The notes beneath the pieces were generated by a model. That model was not told the origin of the DNA and ran no database searches. It worked only from the letters and a program-made list of their open reading frames with translations. DNA of 64,000 nt from Acidobacteria bacterium Ga0074141 (GTDB lineage Bacteria; Acidobacteriota; Blastocatellia; Pyrinomonadales; Pyrinomonadaceae): the NCBI GenBank assembly GCA_001464665.1, contig LNDP01000025.1:1-64000 (forward strand). Reading direction: 5' to 3'. This document shows positions 53,037 through 63,506 of the stretch, in pieces (the stretch's first letter is position 1; each line of letters begins with the position of its first letter). Both the position numbers and the translations under genes were made by a program.

Positions 53037-53237
53037 ATGCAGATCAAAAAAGAGCAGATAATCGCAGCGATCGAGGAGCTCAAGGGCTCCGGGCTTCGCC
53101 ACGCCCCGGTGCTCAGGCGCATCGCCGAGACCGAGCTGAAACGCCGCGGGAATGCGGGTCGCAAGCCGAACGGCGGCTTCAAGCCCGGGCGATATCGGCG
53201 CAAGCCGGACGGGTCAGGCGACTGTGCCAGCGGTTAG
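53037..53237 (+). CDS. Small basic protein
   Basis: The 66-aa product starts MQIKKEQIIAAIEELKGSGL and becomes strongly basic (ELKRRGNAGRKPNGGFKPGR). GGGAGG lies about eight bases before the ATG. The arginine/lysine-rich C-terminus suggests nucleic-acid binding. No family is recognised. It follows directly after the direct repeats. Confidence 0.5.
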   Translation: MQIKKEQIIAAIEELKGSGLRHAPVLRRIAETELKRRGNAGRKPNGGFKPGRYRRKPDGSGDCASG

Positions 53238-53435
53238 GCATTCGCACCACGAACGCAGGTCATAGACTCGGGCGGGGCAGTCCTCGCCGCACGGTTTCGA
53301 TCGTTTCGCGTATAGAGGCGTCACAGGCTGCGAGTAAACCGAAAGCCTACGTCTCCTATGCGGTGACGCCTTAAACTTCGACACGCTTTGAAAAAATCTA
53401 TTTGGAACGAAGCTCAGTTTCGAGGAGAAGCGACA

Positions 53436-53546
53436 ATGGAGACGAGAAGCCGGTATGAACGATGCGACACTTCGCCGGAAGATTCGCGACCTGGCTACCC
53501 GATGCCCGCTGCCCGAAGCGATCGACACAATGGAGGTGACCGATGA
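53436..53546 (+). CDS. Short ORF translationally coupled to the coiled-coil gene
   Basis: A 36-codon frame (METRSRYERCDT...) begins at 53,436 behind GAGGAG. Its stop codon TGA overlaps the ATG of the next gene (ATGA). Coupling and the ribosome site support translation. The rest of 53,238-53,435 shows no gene. Confidence 0.4.
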   Translation: METRSRYERCDTSPEDSRPGYPMPAARSDRHNGGDR

Positions 53547-53932
53547 AAACGACGAACGACAACCACGCCGAACGACTCGCCTTATTGGAAACGAAGGCGG
53601 AACTTCTCCAACAAAACATCAAGGCCCTTGAGGCGAAGATCGACACGTTACTCGCGGCTGTAGCCGAGTATCAACGATCATCACAGGAGCGGGCAATTGA
53701 GATGAACGCGAAACTTGACAAGATCAAAGCCAACACGCTTACGACCGCTGCCATCGGCGAAATGCTAATCGAGGCCGCTGACGTCACGAAGCTCAAGGGG
53801 CTCAATCCGAAAACCATCTCTGCGAACCGCACACTGGAAAAGTTCACCGAGCACGGCCGAAACCGGATTCTGATCCGCCTACGCGACGCCGGCAAGATCA
53901 AACCCCGCCGCCGGTCGGCTAAAGAATCATGA
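53543..53932 (+). CDS. Small coiled-coil protein next to the CRISPR array
   Basis: The 129-aa protein begins with a long amphipathic helix (about 10-70, including ERLALLETKAELLQQNIKAL and KIDTLLAAVAEYQR) likely to form a coiled coil, and ends in a basic tail (RDAGKIKPRRRSAKES). GGAGGTGA lies in ideal position before the ATG. The gene ends 57 bases before the first CRISPR repeat. Function is unknown. Confidence 0.7.
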   Translation: MKTTNDNHAERLALLETKAELLQQNIKALEAKIDTLLAAVAEYQRSSQERAIEMNAKLDKIKANTLTTAAIGEMLIEAADVTKLKGLNPKTISANRTLEKFTEHGRNRILIRLRDAGKIKPRRRSAKES

Positions 53933-53989
53933 TGTTGGCCTAACAGAAAACGTAAAACCCCGTCGGCGTCTCCAGCGAGGTTTATCGGC

Positions 53990-56900
53990 GGTTCATCTCC
54001 ACGTGCGTGGAGACAGCATGTCCTCGATCTTTTCCCGGTCCCGCGGCATCGGTTCATCTCCACGTGCGTGGAGACAGCATGTGCGAATCGTTGATGTAGA
54101 AACCGCCTGCAGGTTCATCTCCACGTGCGTGGAGACAGCTTCACCCGCTCGTGGCGATAGGCTTGCCGTGAAGGTTCATCTCCACGTGCGTGGAGACGGC
54201 AGCTTGTGATAATGCTCTTGCTCGGTCGCGGACGGTTCATCTCCACGTGCGTGGAGACAGCGTAGCACTTCGAGAGCAGCCCGTGGTCAGGGTCGGTTCA
54301 TCTCCACGTGCGTGGAGACAGCCGCGCCAAAAGGTCGGTCGGCGCGGGAGTCGGCGGTTCATCTCCACGTGCGTGGAGACAGCCCTGCCGTCAAATTACA
54401 GACCTTGAAATTAACAGGTTCATCTCCACGTGCGTGGAGACACCGTATCCGGAGGTTCCCCCGCATGTTCGAACTCGGTTCATCTCCACGTGCGTGGAGA
54501 CAGCCGAAACGTAGCCGATCTTCGGCAGCGTAACGAAGGTTCATCTCCACGTGCGTGGAGACAGCGTGTACTCTTTTCTTACACTAAAGTCACGTTAAGG
54601 TTCATCTCCACGTGCGTGGAGACAGCACGCGAACGGGCGTTGAGTTCTTGTTTCGCGGCGGTTCATCTCCACGTGCGTGGAGACAGCATGTCCGCCATTT
54701 GGTTAGTGGCGATGGCGGCCGGTTCATCTCCACGTGCGTGGAGACAGCGCACGAATACGACGTTTACGCCGCCGATGTCTAGGTTCATCTCCACGTGCGT
54801 GGAGACAGCGAGTTTAGCAAAATGCAAACAACGTTAGATAAAGGTTCATCTCCACGTGCGTGGAGACAGCTAGTCTAGACAACGGCTTTACTCTCCGGGA
54901 TGCGGTTCATCTCCACGTGCGTGGAGACAGCCCGGTCGATAACGTGAGTTGCTTCTCTTTTTGCGGTTCATCTCCACGTGCGTGGAGACAGCAAGGTAAT
55001 CGCTCCGTTAAAGCGAAGCCAGATCGGTTCATCTCCACGTGCGTGGAGACAGCAACAACGCCTTTGTCAAAAACGGACCGGCCAGCGGTTCATCTCCACG
55101 TGCGTGGAGACAGCTCTGGAGAAACGCCGGCAGAAGCTCGGGGCGTAGGTTCATCTCCACGTGCGTGGAGACAGCTCTGCGGTGTTAAGGTAGTCGGCGA
55201 ACGACTTCGGTTCATCTCCACGTGCGTGGAGACAGCTCCAGCAGCACGAGATGAGCCACACGCCTCACAGGTTCATCTCCACGTGCGTGGAGACAGCGAG
55301 TCGAACAGCATCGCGTCGAGCATCGAGCCAGGTTCATCTCCACGTGCGTGGAGACAGCCCGTTCGCTACGATGTTGTCAATCGTCGCCGTCGGTTCATCT
55401 CCACGTGCGTGGAGACAGCGTAATCCTAGCATCCACGCGAACTCGAACATCCGGTTCATCTCCACGTGCGTGGAGACAGCAGACAACTGGCAAAGCTCTC
55501 AACACATTGCCACGGTTCATCTCCACGTGCGTGGAGACAGCGGGATCTGATACTGCTTCCAAGTTCCGCCACCCGGTTCATCTCCACGTGCGTGGAGACA
55601 GCGGAATGGTTAAGCAAAGAAAAACCCGTTGACACGGTTCATCTCCACGTGCGTGGAGACAGCAAATGCCCTTCGAAGAAGATATGCTGTACCTCAGGTT
55701 CATCTCCACGTGCGTGGAGACAGCATAGCGTCAAACGACGATTCCTTCTGATAAGCCGGTTCATCTCCACGTGCGTGGAGACAGCGAGACGAGAGAAGGA
55801 GAAGCGAGATGACAAAACGGTTCATCTCCACGTGCGTGGAGACAGCCCGTTTGGCGTTTATCACGACTGCCTAATGTACGGTTCATCTCCACGTGCGTGG
55901 AGACAGCCCCACCCCGCATCCTCAAATTCCATCATCCACTGGTTCATCTCCACGTGCGTGGAGACAGCGCGGTCGAAGCGACTACCGGAAACACATAGAG
56001 CGGTTCATCTCCACGTGCGTGGAGACAGCGTCACGGTCAGATGGCCGTCGTCGTGATAGTCCGGTTCATCTCCACGTGCGTGGAGACAGCGACAGTTGCG
56101 GCACGATGCCGGGGCCTTCTCGCGGTTCATCTCCACGTGCGTGGAGACAGCTAAGCCGCTGTTTGCCGTCAACAATCTCTAATCGGTTCATCTCCACGTG
56201 CGTGGAGACAGCTAGCCTGCGTCAAAGCCGTTACGAAAACCCCACGGTTCATCTCCACGTGCGTGGAGACAGCGACAAACAAACGCTGGGGCTACGGGCT
56301 TGACCAGGTTCATCTCCACGTGCGTGGAGACAGCAGGTTGATGATGGTGTCGATGATGCCCATTACCGGTTCATCTCCACGTGCGTGGAGACAGCCCGAC
56401 GAATCGAGGCAGAGCTTCGAGCGTTACCGGTTCATCTCCACGTGCGTGGAGACAGCTCGCACCGGGCCGGGAACGCCATTGACCACCGCGGTTCATCTCC
56501 ACGTGCGTGGAGACAGCGAACATCGACTTGTCGAGCCTGCTCGGCGAGCCGGTTCATCTCCACGTGCGTGGAGACAGCTCCTGCTGCATTGAGGTGAGGA
56601 CGGATTTGAGCGGTTCATCTCCACGTGCGTGGAGACAGCCTCGAGATAGTCCATGACCTGACGGCCGCGGGCGGTTCATCTCCACGTGCGTGGAGACAGC
56701 GGCAGATGCCCTAACGTGGGCGGGCGGCGGCTCGGTTCATCTCCACGTGCGTGGAGACAGCGTCGTGTTTATCGTCGTGCTGTGGTGCCCAGCCGGTTCA
56801 TCTCCACGTGCGTGGAGACAGCTTGACTCTTTTCTAATCCCGTCGAAAGTTATCGGTTCATCTCCACGTGCGTGGAGACAGCTGATGCGTACCACGCTGC

Positions 56901-59900
56901 TGCTGCCGCTATTTCGGTTCATCTCCACGTGCGTGGAGACAGCGTGCGGTACTTGATAATGCACGAGGGCAGCCGCGGTTCATCTCCACGTGCGTGGAGA
57001 CAGCGGTGGTCGAACCGTTGCCGCTCCCGCCGTGTTCGGTTCATCTCCACGTGCGTGGAGACAGCTTTTCGCCGAGCTCCTGGCTGAGCAAGAGCACCGG
57101 TTCATCTCCACGTGCGTGGAGACAGCTTGTCGGCCGTAACCGGTACTCGAGGTCGATACGGTTCATCTCCACGTGCGTGGAGACAGCCCAGCCTTGCCGG
57201 AAATTGCGAAGGATCAGTTCGGTTCATCTCCACGTGCGTGGAGACAGCGATACGAAAGCAGTTAGAAAAATGATTTCAGCAGGTTCATCTCCACGTGCGT
57301 GGAGACAGCTCCTGAGCCTGCTTGCGAGCCATTTCAGCGAACGGTTCATCTCCACGTGCGTGGAGACAGCGTTACCCACAGCATCTGCTGCTTGTGCGGT
57401 TGAGGTTCATCTCCACGTGCGTGGAGACAGCACCCGAGACCAAGATCATCCGCCGGGAACGATCGGTTCATCTCCACGTGCGTGGAGACAGCGAGTAACC
57501 ATGTCGCAACCAAATGATAGTTATAGGTTCATCTCCACGTGCGTGGAGACAGCATGGCCTCGACTAAACCACTATGACAGTTGAGCGGTTCATCTCCACG
57601 TGCGTGGAGACAGCTTCGGGAGATCCGTGATGAACAGATACGCAATAGGTTCATCTCCACGTGCGTGGAGACAGCCGAGGTGCTTGCTGATATCGGCGTT
57701 CTGGTTCAGGTTCATCTCCACGTGCGTGGAGACAGCTCGGCCATCCTGGCAACAAAAGGATCATCAATAGGTTCATCTCCACGTGCGTGGAGACAGCGAA
57801 ACGGAAACATTCCCACACCGCCGCACTACCGGTTCATCTCCACGTGCGTGGAGACAGCGCTCCCTCACTTGCCAAAATCTCTTAGCCAACGGTTCATCTC
57901 CACGTGCGTGGAGACAGCCTCCGCACGCTTGCATTGCGAACAATTGGCGGCGGTTCATCTCCACGTGCGTGGAGACAGCGAATGCTTGATGAGTGTAGAG
58001 ACTTTGTGATCAGGTTCATCTCCACGTGCGTGGAGACAGCCCCGCCCCCGCTGTCGCGGTGGCCCCCCTAACCGGTTCATCTCCACGTGCGTGGAGACAG
58101 CGGATCGTGGTCGGCGAGCAGCGGTGCACCGGACGGTTCATCTCCACGTGCGTGGAGACAGCACCTCGGCGGTCAGGTCGGCGGGCTTGGCGATCGGTTC
58201 ATCTCCACGTGCGTGGAGACAGCGAGTCGATCGCCGCACATTGCACCCGGAAAACCGGTTCATCTCCACGTGCGTGGAGACAGCTCGACGCGACGGTGAA
58301 GGCCGAGGATGCCGATAGGTTCATCTCCACGTGCGTGGAGACAGCGCAAAGGCAAAGCAGATGTTGTCCTTGCTGAACGGTTCATCTCCACGTGCGTGGA
58401 GACAGCTGGCAATAGTCTCAGGCGATTTCGGCTTCCGCAGGTTCATCTCCACGTGCGTGGAGACAGCCTTCAAACTCGAACTCCATCTCGCCCGCCGCAA
58501 GGTTCATCTCCACGTGCGTGGAGACAGCGAGTTTCGGTTCGGGGCCGATAGCTTCGCCTGCGGTTCATCTCCACGTGCGTGGAGACAGCTCTCGTTTTTC
58601 TGTTTTTGGGTCAGGCCTTTCAGGTTCATCTCCACGTGCGTGGAGACAGCGTTCGTGGAGAAAAGTTCGACCGCCCAAGAGTCGGTTCATCTCCACGTGC
58701 GTGGAGACAGCTCCGCCGTTGGCCTCGCCGAGCTTTGCATTGAAGGTTCATCTCCACGTGCGTGGAGACAGCGTGTCCGGCTTCCAGCGACCGGTTTGCC
58801 GCCCCGGTTCATCTCCACGTGCGTGGAGACAGCCAGCGGAGATGCGGTCGTGCCGACCCCGGTGTCGGTTCATCTCCACGTGCGTGGAGACAGCTGTGGC
58901 GAGATCTCGACGCCGGAAAATACTTCCGGTTCATCTCCACGTGCGTGGAGACAGCTCCGCTTTCAGCCGCTTTCACGCCGAGAGCGGCGGTTCATCTCCA
59001 CGTGCGTGGAGACAGCATACGGCGGCCGGTCTTGATCTCTCGCTAAAGCGGTTCATCTCCACGTGCGTGGAGACAGCGCGGATCTCGGCGACGCCGGTTC
59101 CGAATCTGACGGTTCATCTCCACGTGCGTGGAGACAGCCGCCTCTAGCGGCCGCTGGAATATTTCCCGATCGGTTCATCTCCACGTGCGTGGAGACAGCA
59201 GCTAGAGCCGTTACCAGATCAATCTCCTATTCGGTTCATCTCCACGTGCGTGGAGACAGCTGCGGGTAAAGAGTTCTTCGATACAGACAAGAAGGTTCAT
59301 CTCCACGTGCGTGGAGACAGCTGAATCGCCCCGGCGATCCGTTGGGCATCTGCCGGTTCATCTCCACGTGCGTGGAGACAGCTGACCCACTGCCACGCTT
59401 GTTTCTTTGCTCGCCGGTTCATCTCCACGTGCGTGGAGACAGCGCAGCATTGCCGGGCGTATCCGGGGAGCAGGGCGGTTCATCTCCACGTGCGTGGAGA
59501 CAGCCAGGTGCAAGCCGTGCGAGAAGTTGATACGTGCGGTTCATCTCCACGTGCGTGGAGACAGCGTTCCTGTTGCGGGGCAAGGAACGGTCGCGAGCGG
59601 TTCATCTCCACGTGCGTGGAGACAGCACCTGCGTAGGTAGTTGTAAATCGCTCCATTTCGGTTCATCTCCACGTGCGTGGAGACAGCGCTCGATACTCTG
59701 CCAAATGCTATCTTGCTCGAGGTTCATCTCCACGTGCGTGGAGACAGCGCTTGCTCGTGTGACTCCGGCGTGACATCTGCCGGTTCATCTCCACGTGCGT
59801 GGAGACAGCCGCTTCGTGGATGCCTTTTTCTTTGGTGCAGGCGGTTCATCTCCACGTGCGTGGAGACAGCTTTCACAGTCCAATCGCTTTTGAGTTCCCT

Positions 59901-61397
59901 GCCGGTTCATCTCCACGTGCGTGGAGACAGCGAAGTGTCAACGGGTTTTTCTGTTGGCGGAAACGGTTCATCTCCACGTGCGTGGAGACAGCTTTCTAAG
60001 CTCCCGCTCGACCTCGGGCGAATTCGGTTCATCTCCACGTGCGTGGAGACAGCGGGCCGGAGACCATCAACGCTTCGTTGGCGATAGGTTCATCTCCACG
60101 TGCGTGGAGACAGCCTGAGGGCTTCCGTTCGATGATTCAGCAGATAAGGTTCATCTCCACGTGCGTGGAGACAGCTTTTCGGCAACGGCGATCAAAGACT
60201 TAGGCATCGGTTCATCTCCACGTGCGTGGAGACAGCATACGGCGGAATGATCGTCATCAACTTGCGGGCGGTTCATCTCCACGTGCGTGGAGACAGCAGC
60301 TTGTTAGCCTTCGCCGCCCGGTGACGCATAGGTTCATCTCCACGTGCGTGGAGACAGCGTAGCCGTTAATGGCGTAGTGCGACGTGTGATCGGTTCATCT
60401 CCACGTGCGTGGAGACAGCGAGATACAAATGATTCGCTTACTAACCATCATCGGTTCATCTCCACGTGCGTGGAGACAGCGGCAGTTGAGTACGGCTTCG
60501 ACTTCGAGCGGTAGGTTCATCTCCACGTGCGTGGAGACAGCTCCCGTTATTGCACTATCGGATAAAGTTATATCGGTTCATCTCCACGTGCGTGGAGACA
60601 GCTAACTGATTAAATATAGGCGTGCGTCCAATGGCGGTTCATCTCCACGTGCGTGGAGACAGCTAGCGGGCAAAGGAGAACCCGCGACCTCGAACCGGTT
60701 CATCTCCACGTGCGTGGAGACAGCACGGCGGCATCGAAGCCTACGACCTCGGCGAAAGGTTCATCTCCACGTGCGTGGAGACAGCGACGGCATCATTCAG
60801 ATCAGTTTGAAGCGAGAAGGTTCATCTCCACGTGCGTGGAGACAGCCGCCTCACGCTCGGCCTTCGCTTTCGCCGTCTCGGTTCATCTCCACGTGCGTGG
60901 AGACAGCGCCTCGTTGAGTAGTAACGGTTCATTCTCTAGCGGTTCATCTCCACGTGCGTGGAGACAGCCTCCGGCCGCTCTCTGCAGAGCGATATTTCGA
61001 AGGTTCATCTCCACGTGCGTGGAGACAGCAAGCTCCTGCCCGGTCCAGTCGTAGAGCAGGAAGGTTCATCTCCACGTGCGTGGAGACAGCCACTAAAGCG
61101 GAGCGGGCCAGACGCCGACTCACGGTTCATCTCCACGTGCGTGGAGACAGCATGCCGCGGGCCTTCTTGCGGAGCTTGACGTCCGGTTCATCTCCACGTG
61201 CGTGGAGACAGCTGATTCGATCCAGGCACGGGCACGCTCATCAAAATGGTTCATCTCCACGTGCGTGGAGACAGCAGGTCGAAATGGCCAACTCTTCCGG
61301 CCGCAACCGGTTCATCTCCACGTGCGTGGAGACAGCTAATGGCCCACGACCGGCATTTGCAATTTTACAGGTTCATCTCCACGTGCGTGGAGACAGC
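53990..61397 (-). CRISPR. Type I-E CRISPR array, 122 repeats
   Basis: By hand count there are 122 repeats of 28 bases. On the plus strand they start GGTTCATCTCC and end GGAGACAGC, with a CTCCACG-TG-CGTGGAG palindrome. The 121 spacers are mostly 33 bases (61-base period). The exceptions are 32-base spacers after the repeats at 56,795 and 57,831, a 35-base spacer after 61,185, and a 27-base repeat at 54,417. The repeat at 54,173 has GACGGC instead of GACAGC. Both variants lie at the left, leader-distal end. Repeat sequence and the cas genes indicate type I-E. The array is transcribed leftward from the leader beside cas2. All plus- and minus-strand reading frames across it are artefacts of the period. 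Confidence 0.97.
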
Positions 61398-61455
61398 ACT
61401 TGGAAAATACTATGTTTGGCGTCTTTTTCGCAAGCTAAGTGTCTCGGTGACTCGG
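61398..61455 (-). promoter_or_regulatory. CRISPR leader
   Basis: The AT-richer stretch between the newest repeat and the cas2 stop is the leader. On the minus strand it contains GCTTGCGAAAAAGACG and TAGTATTTTCC next to the first repeat. It is short, so part of the leader or promoter may overlap cas2. Confidence 0.7.
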
Positions 61456-61752
61456 CTAGTATGATTCGGTGGCTTTCTTGTTCGGGATTGTTACGAGAGC
61501 AAGGCCATCGAAGGATCTGATCTTTCGAGAAGTCGCACCGTGCATTCTAACGGTATAGCCCTGTTCATTCGCGGCACTATGCAACATTGTCGCCGCCCCG
61601 CTTCCAGTTTTGCTGCAGATGTGGTCCCAGAGTTTATCGCGTACCATTGCGGAAAGGTTTCCGGCGAAGACGCCCGGCTTTAGTTCGATCATCCATCGTG
61701 TTACTTCGCCTCGGAGCGAGACGGGCACTTTCTCCATCAGCAGAACGATCAT
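61456..61752 (-). CDS. cas2: CRISPR-associated endoribonuclease Cas2e
   Basis: The 98-aa protein opens MIVLLMEKVPVSLRGEVTRW and contains ELKPGVFAGNLSAMVRDKLW, which is the I-E type Cas2 (CT1978 family). It forms the integrase complex with Cas1 that inserts new spacers at the leader end. The start overlaps the cas1 stop by four bases. The length is in the normal range for Cas2e. Confidence 0.93.
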   Translation of the reverse strand: MIVLLMEKVPVSLRGEVTRWMIELKPGVFAGNLSAMVRDKLWDHICSKTGSGAATMLHSAANEQGYTVRMHGATSRKIRSFDGLALVTIPNKKATESY

Positions 61753-62720
61753 TGTGGTATCGCCTCCTCATCGTCGGGGTCGCTCGGTTTTTCTTCCGCA
61801 TAGTTGAAGCCGCCAGGGACGGAGCTGTCAACGCCATCCCATAGCCCTCCAGGGGCAAAATCCACGGAGTCGAATTGTACCTCGGCATCATCAGTGCGAA
61901 TGTCGAGCGCGTGCTCTATGTCGGGAATAATACGCGAGAGAAAGCGTGTTTCATGAAAAGCATCGCGCAGACGATGGCGGATTCGTCGCTCGATGTCATC
62001 AGCAGATTCTTTTACTATCTCAAACGCGAGTGGGATCGTAATGTCCGCCTTATAAAGATCTGCGATGTCGTAGACAAAGGAAAGCATGCGACCCGTATGG
62101 ATAAAGCCGAGAGCGGGCGAGTAACCGGCTGAGACAATGGCCGCGTGACAAATGCCGTAAAGGCAACTATTGGCCGATGAGAGGGCCCGATTGACCGGAT
62201 CGGCGTCAAACCACGAATCTTTGTTGTATGACCGCCCGAGCCACGGAACCCCGGTCTCCGCTGAGGCTCGCGAGTACGAGGTCCGGACTCGGACACCTTC
62301 GCGGCCGCGAATCTGTTGAAGCGAGAGATCTTCGGGGAGCTCTTCGGCGAATCTCATCTCGTACATTCGCCTGACCACTCGCAGCCGCAGTGTCGGAAGT
62401 GAGCTAAGATAGGCCTGCCGGAGAAGCCGTCGGCTGCCTCGCGTTTCGCCAAGCCCCATAGCGTAGAACCGAACTGCGCCTTCGCCTGACCACATCACAA
62501 GGCAACCGTTATCTGCGAGAGCCTTCACGGCCGAATGGGTGATCGTCGAACCCGGGCCGACAAGCAAAAGAGATAGATTTGCACAAGGGACACTCGTTTT
62601 CCCCTCAACGTCGAAAAAAGCTATTGCTTTTGCATCCTGCTCAATACGACAATGCTCAACGTAAAGATAGCTATAGCTATCACGAACTTTCGGAAGTGTT
62701 GCAAGGTCCTTTAGTTTCAT
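61749..62720 (-). CDS. cas1: CRISPR-associated integrase Cas1e
   Basis: The 323-aa integrase has the N-terminal beta domain (about 1-85, LVGPGSTITHSAVKALADNG) and the alpha domain with NRALSSANSCLYG, SPALGFIHTGRMLSFVYDIA and DLYK. The histidine and aspartate of the metal site are visible; the C-terminal tail (DFAPGGLWDGVDSS onward) is longer than in E. coli. With Cas2 it captures prespacers and integrates them. A hairpin separates it from cas6e upstream. Confidence 0.95.
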   Translation of the reverse strand: MKLKDLATLPKVRDSYSYLYVEHCRIEQDAKAIAFFDVEGKTSVPCANLSLLLVGPGSTITHSAVKALADNGCLVMWSGEGAVRFYAMGLGETRGSRRLLRQAYLSSLPTLRLRVVRRMYEMRFAEELPEDLSLQQIRGREGVRVRTSYSRASAETGVPWLGRSYNKDSWFDADPVNRALSSANSCLYGICHAAIVSAGYSPALGFIHTGRMLSFVYDIADLYKADITIPLAFEIVKESADDIERRIRHRLRDAFHETRFLSRIIPDIEHALDIRTDDAEVQFDSVDFAPGGLWDGVDSSVPGGFNYAEEKPSDPDDEEAIPQ

Positions 62721-62736
62721 AGTTTTTATTGAAAAG

Positions 62737-62756
62737 GGCGGGCACTTGAGCCCGCC
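62737..62756 (-). terminator. Hairpin between cas6e and cas1
   Basis: GGCGGGC/GCCCGCC forms a perfect 7-bp stem with a six-base loop. On the coding strand it is followed by CCTTTTC, so it may partly terminate transcription between the interference and adaptation genes. Confidence 0.45.
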
Positions 62757-62795
62757 GTTCTGAAACGTATAACGCTAACCGATCATCTGTGACCT

Positions 62796-63506
62796 TCAGC
62801 GTTCGGGAGCGATCGAGAGAAGGCCGAAACCATATGCTTTTCCGGTACCGATACCCGCCGTAATGGCTGCCCGGAATGTGTCTGGGTCTTTCACCTCAAG
62901 CACACCGTCGAAGATCGCCGAACCGAGCGTTACCCAACCTGTTTCGTGGCGGAACTTGGAGCTTGGCCTTGGCGATGCGTTAACCGACGCAACTTCAGTC
63001 TGAGAGCTAACGCGACAAACGGAGAACCCGCATTGAGAGCCTTTCCGTTCGAGCCAGCGAATTCGGCCTTCCTCATCGCGTATATCGATTCGGCGGCGTT
63101 TCTTGTCGCTGAATTTGGCGTGGCCCTCGTCGTGCTTTCCCGCTCGTTTCGTAGGATTGGCTGCAAGCCGGAATACGAGACGCGTGCCGCTGACGATGTT
63201 GGAGTAAAGACGGTCGACGGGCTTTATATCAATGCGATCCGCATAGCCTGGCGTCAGCCGCGACCAGTCTGGTTCTGTGGTCGACTGAACATAGAGCACG
63301 AATCGATCATGTTGGCGTTCAAGACGATGAAGAATATTGAACGTATTTCGCGGAGTTTTACGCTCATGATGCGAAAGATCGTTTTGGCCTTCGATCGAAT
63401 CAAAACAGCCTGAGATCGTGCGATGAAGCATACGCGGGTCAGTGACGTCCTTCATCACAGCCCGAGAACGATGGTCCAGGCAAAGCCTGCTAAGATAGAG
63501 TTGCAT
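62796..63506 (-). CDS. cas6e: CRISPR RNA endonuclease Cas6e
   Basis: The 236-aa protein (from the ATG at 63,506, MQLYLSRLCLDHRS) shows the tandem RRM-like layout of Cas6e. It has the LVFRLAANPTKR block, which occurs as FRLRANPIK in E. coli, and the terminal glycine-rich GIGTGKAYGFGLLSIAP. Cas6e cuts pre-crRNA in the repeat stem and stays bound to the crRNA end. The 63,506 start is nine bases after AAGGAG; an ATG at 63,515 is too close to that site. It overlaps the end of cas5e. Confidence 0.93.
   Translation of the reverse strand: MQLYLSRLCLDHRSRAVMKDVTDPRMLHRTISGCFDSIEGQNDLSHHERKTPRNTFNILHRLERQHDRFVLYVQSTTEPDWSRLTPGYADRIDIKPVDRLYSNIVSGTRLVFRLAANPTKRAGKHDEGHAKFSDKKRRRIDIRDEEGRIRWLERKGSQCGFSVCRVSSQTEVASVNASPRPSSKFRHETGWVTLGSAIFDGVLEVKDPDTFRAAITAGIGTGKAYGFGLLSIAPER

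Noticed and set aside
52859-53374. Reading frames covering the 145-bp repeats on both strands (52,859-53,203 minus and 52,967-53,374 plus)
   Set aside because: They run through the duplicated noncoding repeats and overlap the better supported small gene at 53,037.
53941-53989. An additional degenerate CRISPR repeat left of 53,990
   Set aside because: It contains GGCGTCTCCAGCGAGG, which only loosely resembles the repeat and is out of the 61-base phase.
54003-61520. Dozens of reading frames across the CRISPR array with recurring VHLHVRGDS, FISTCVETA and GSSPRAWRQ motifs
   Set aside because: They are the three-frame translation of the CRISPR repeat joined by spacers and are not proteins.
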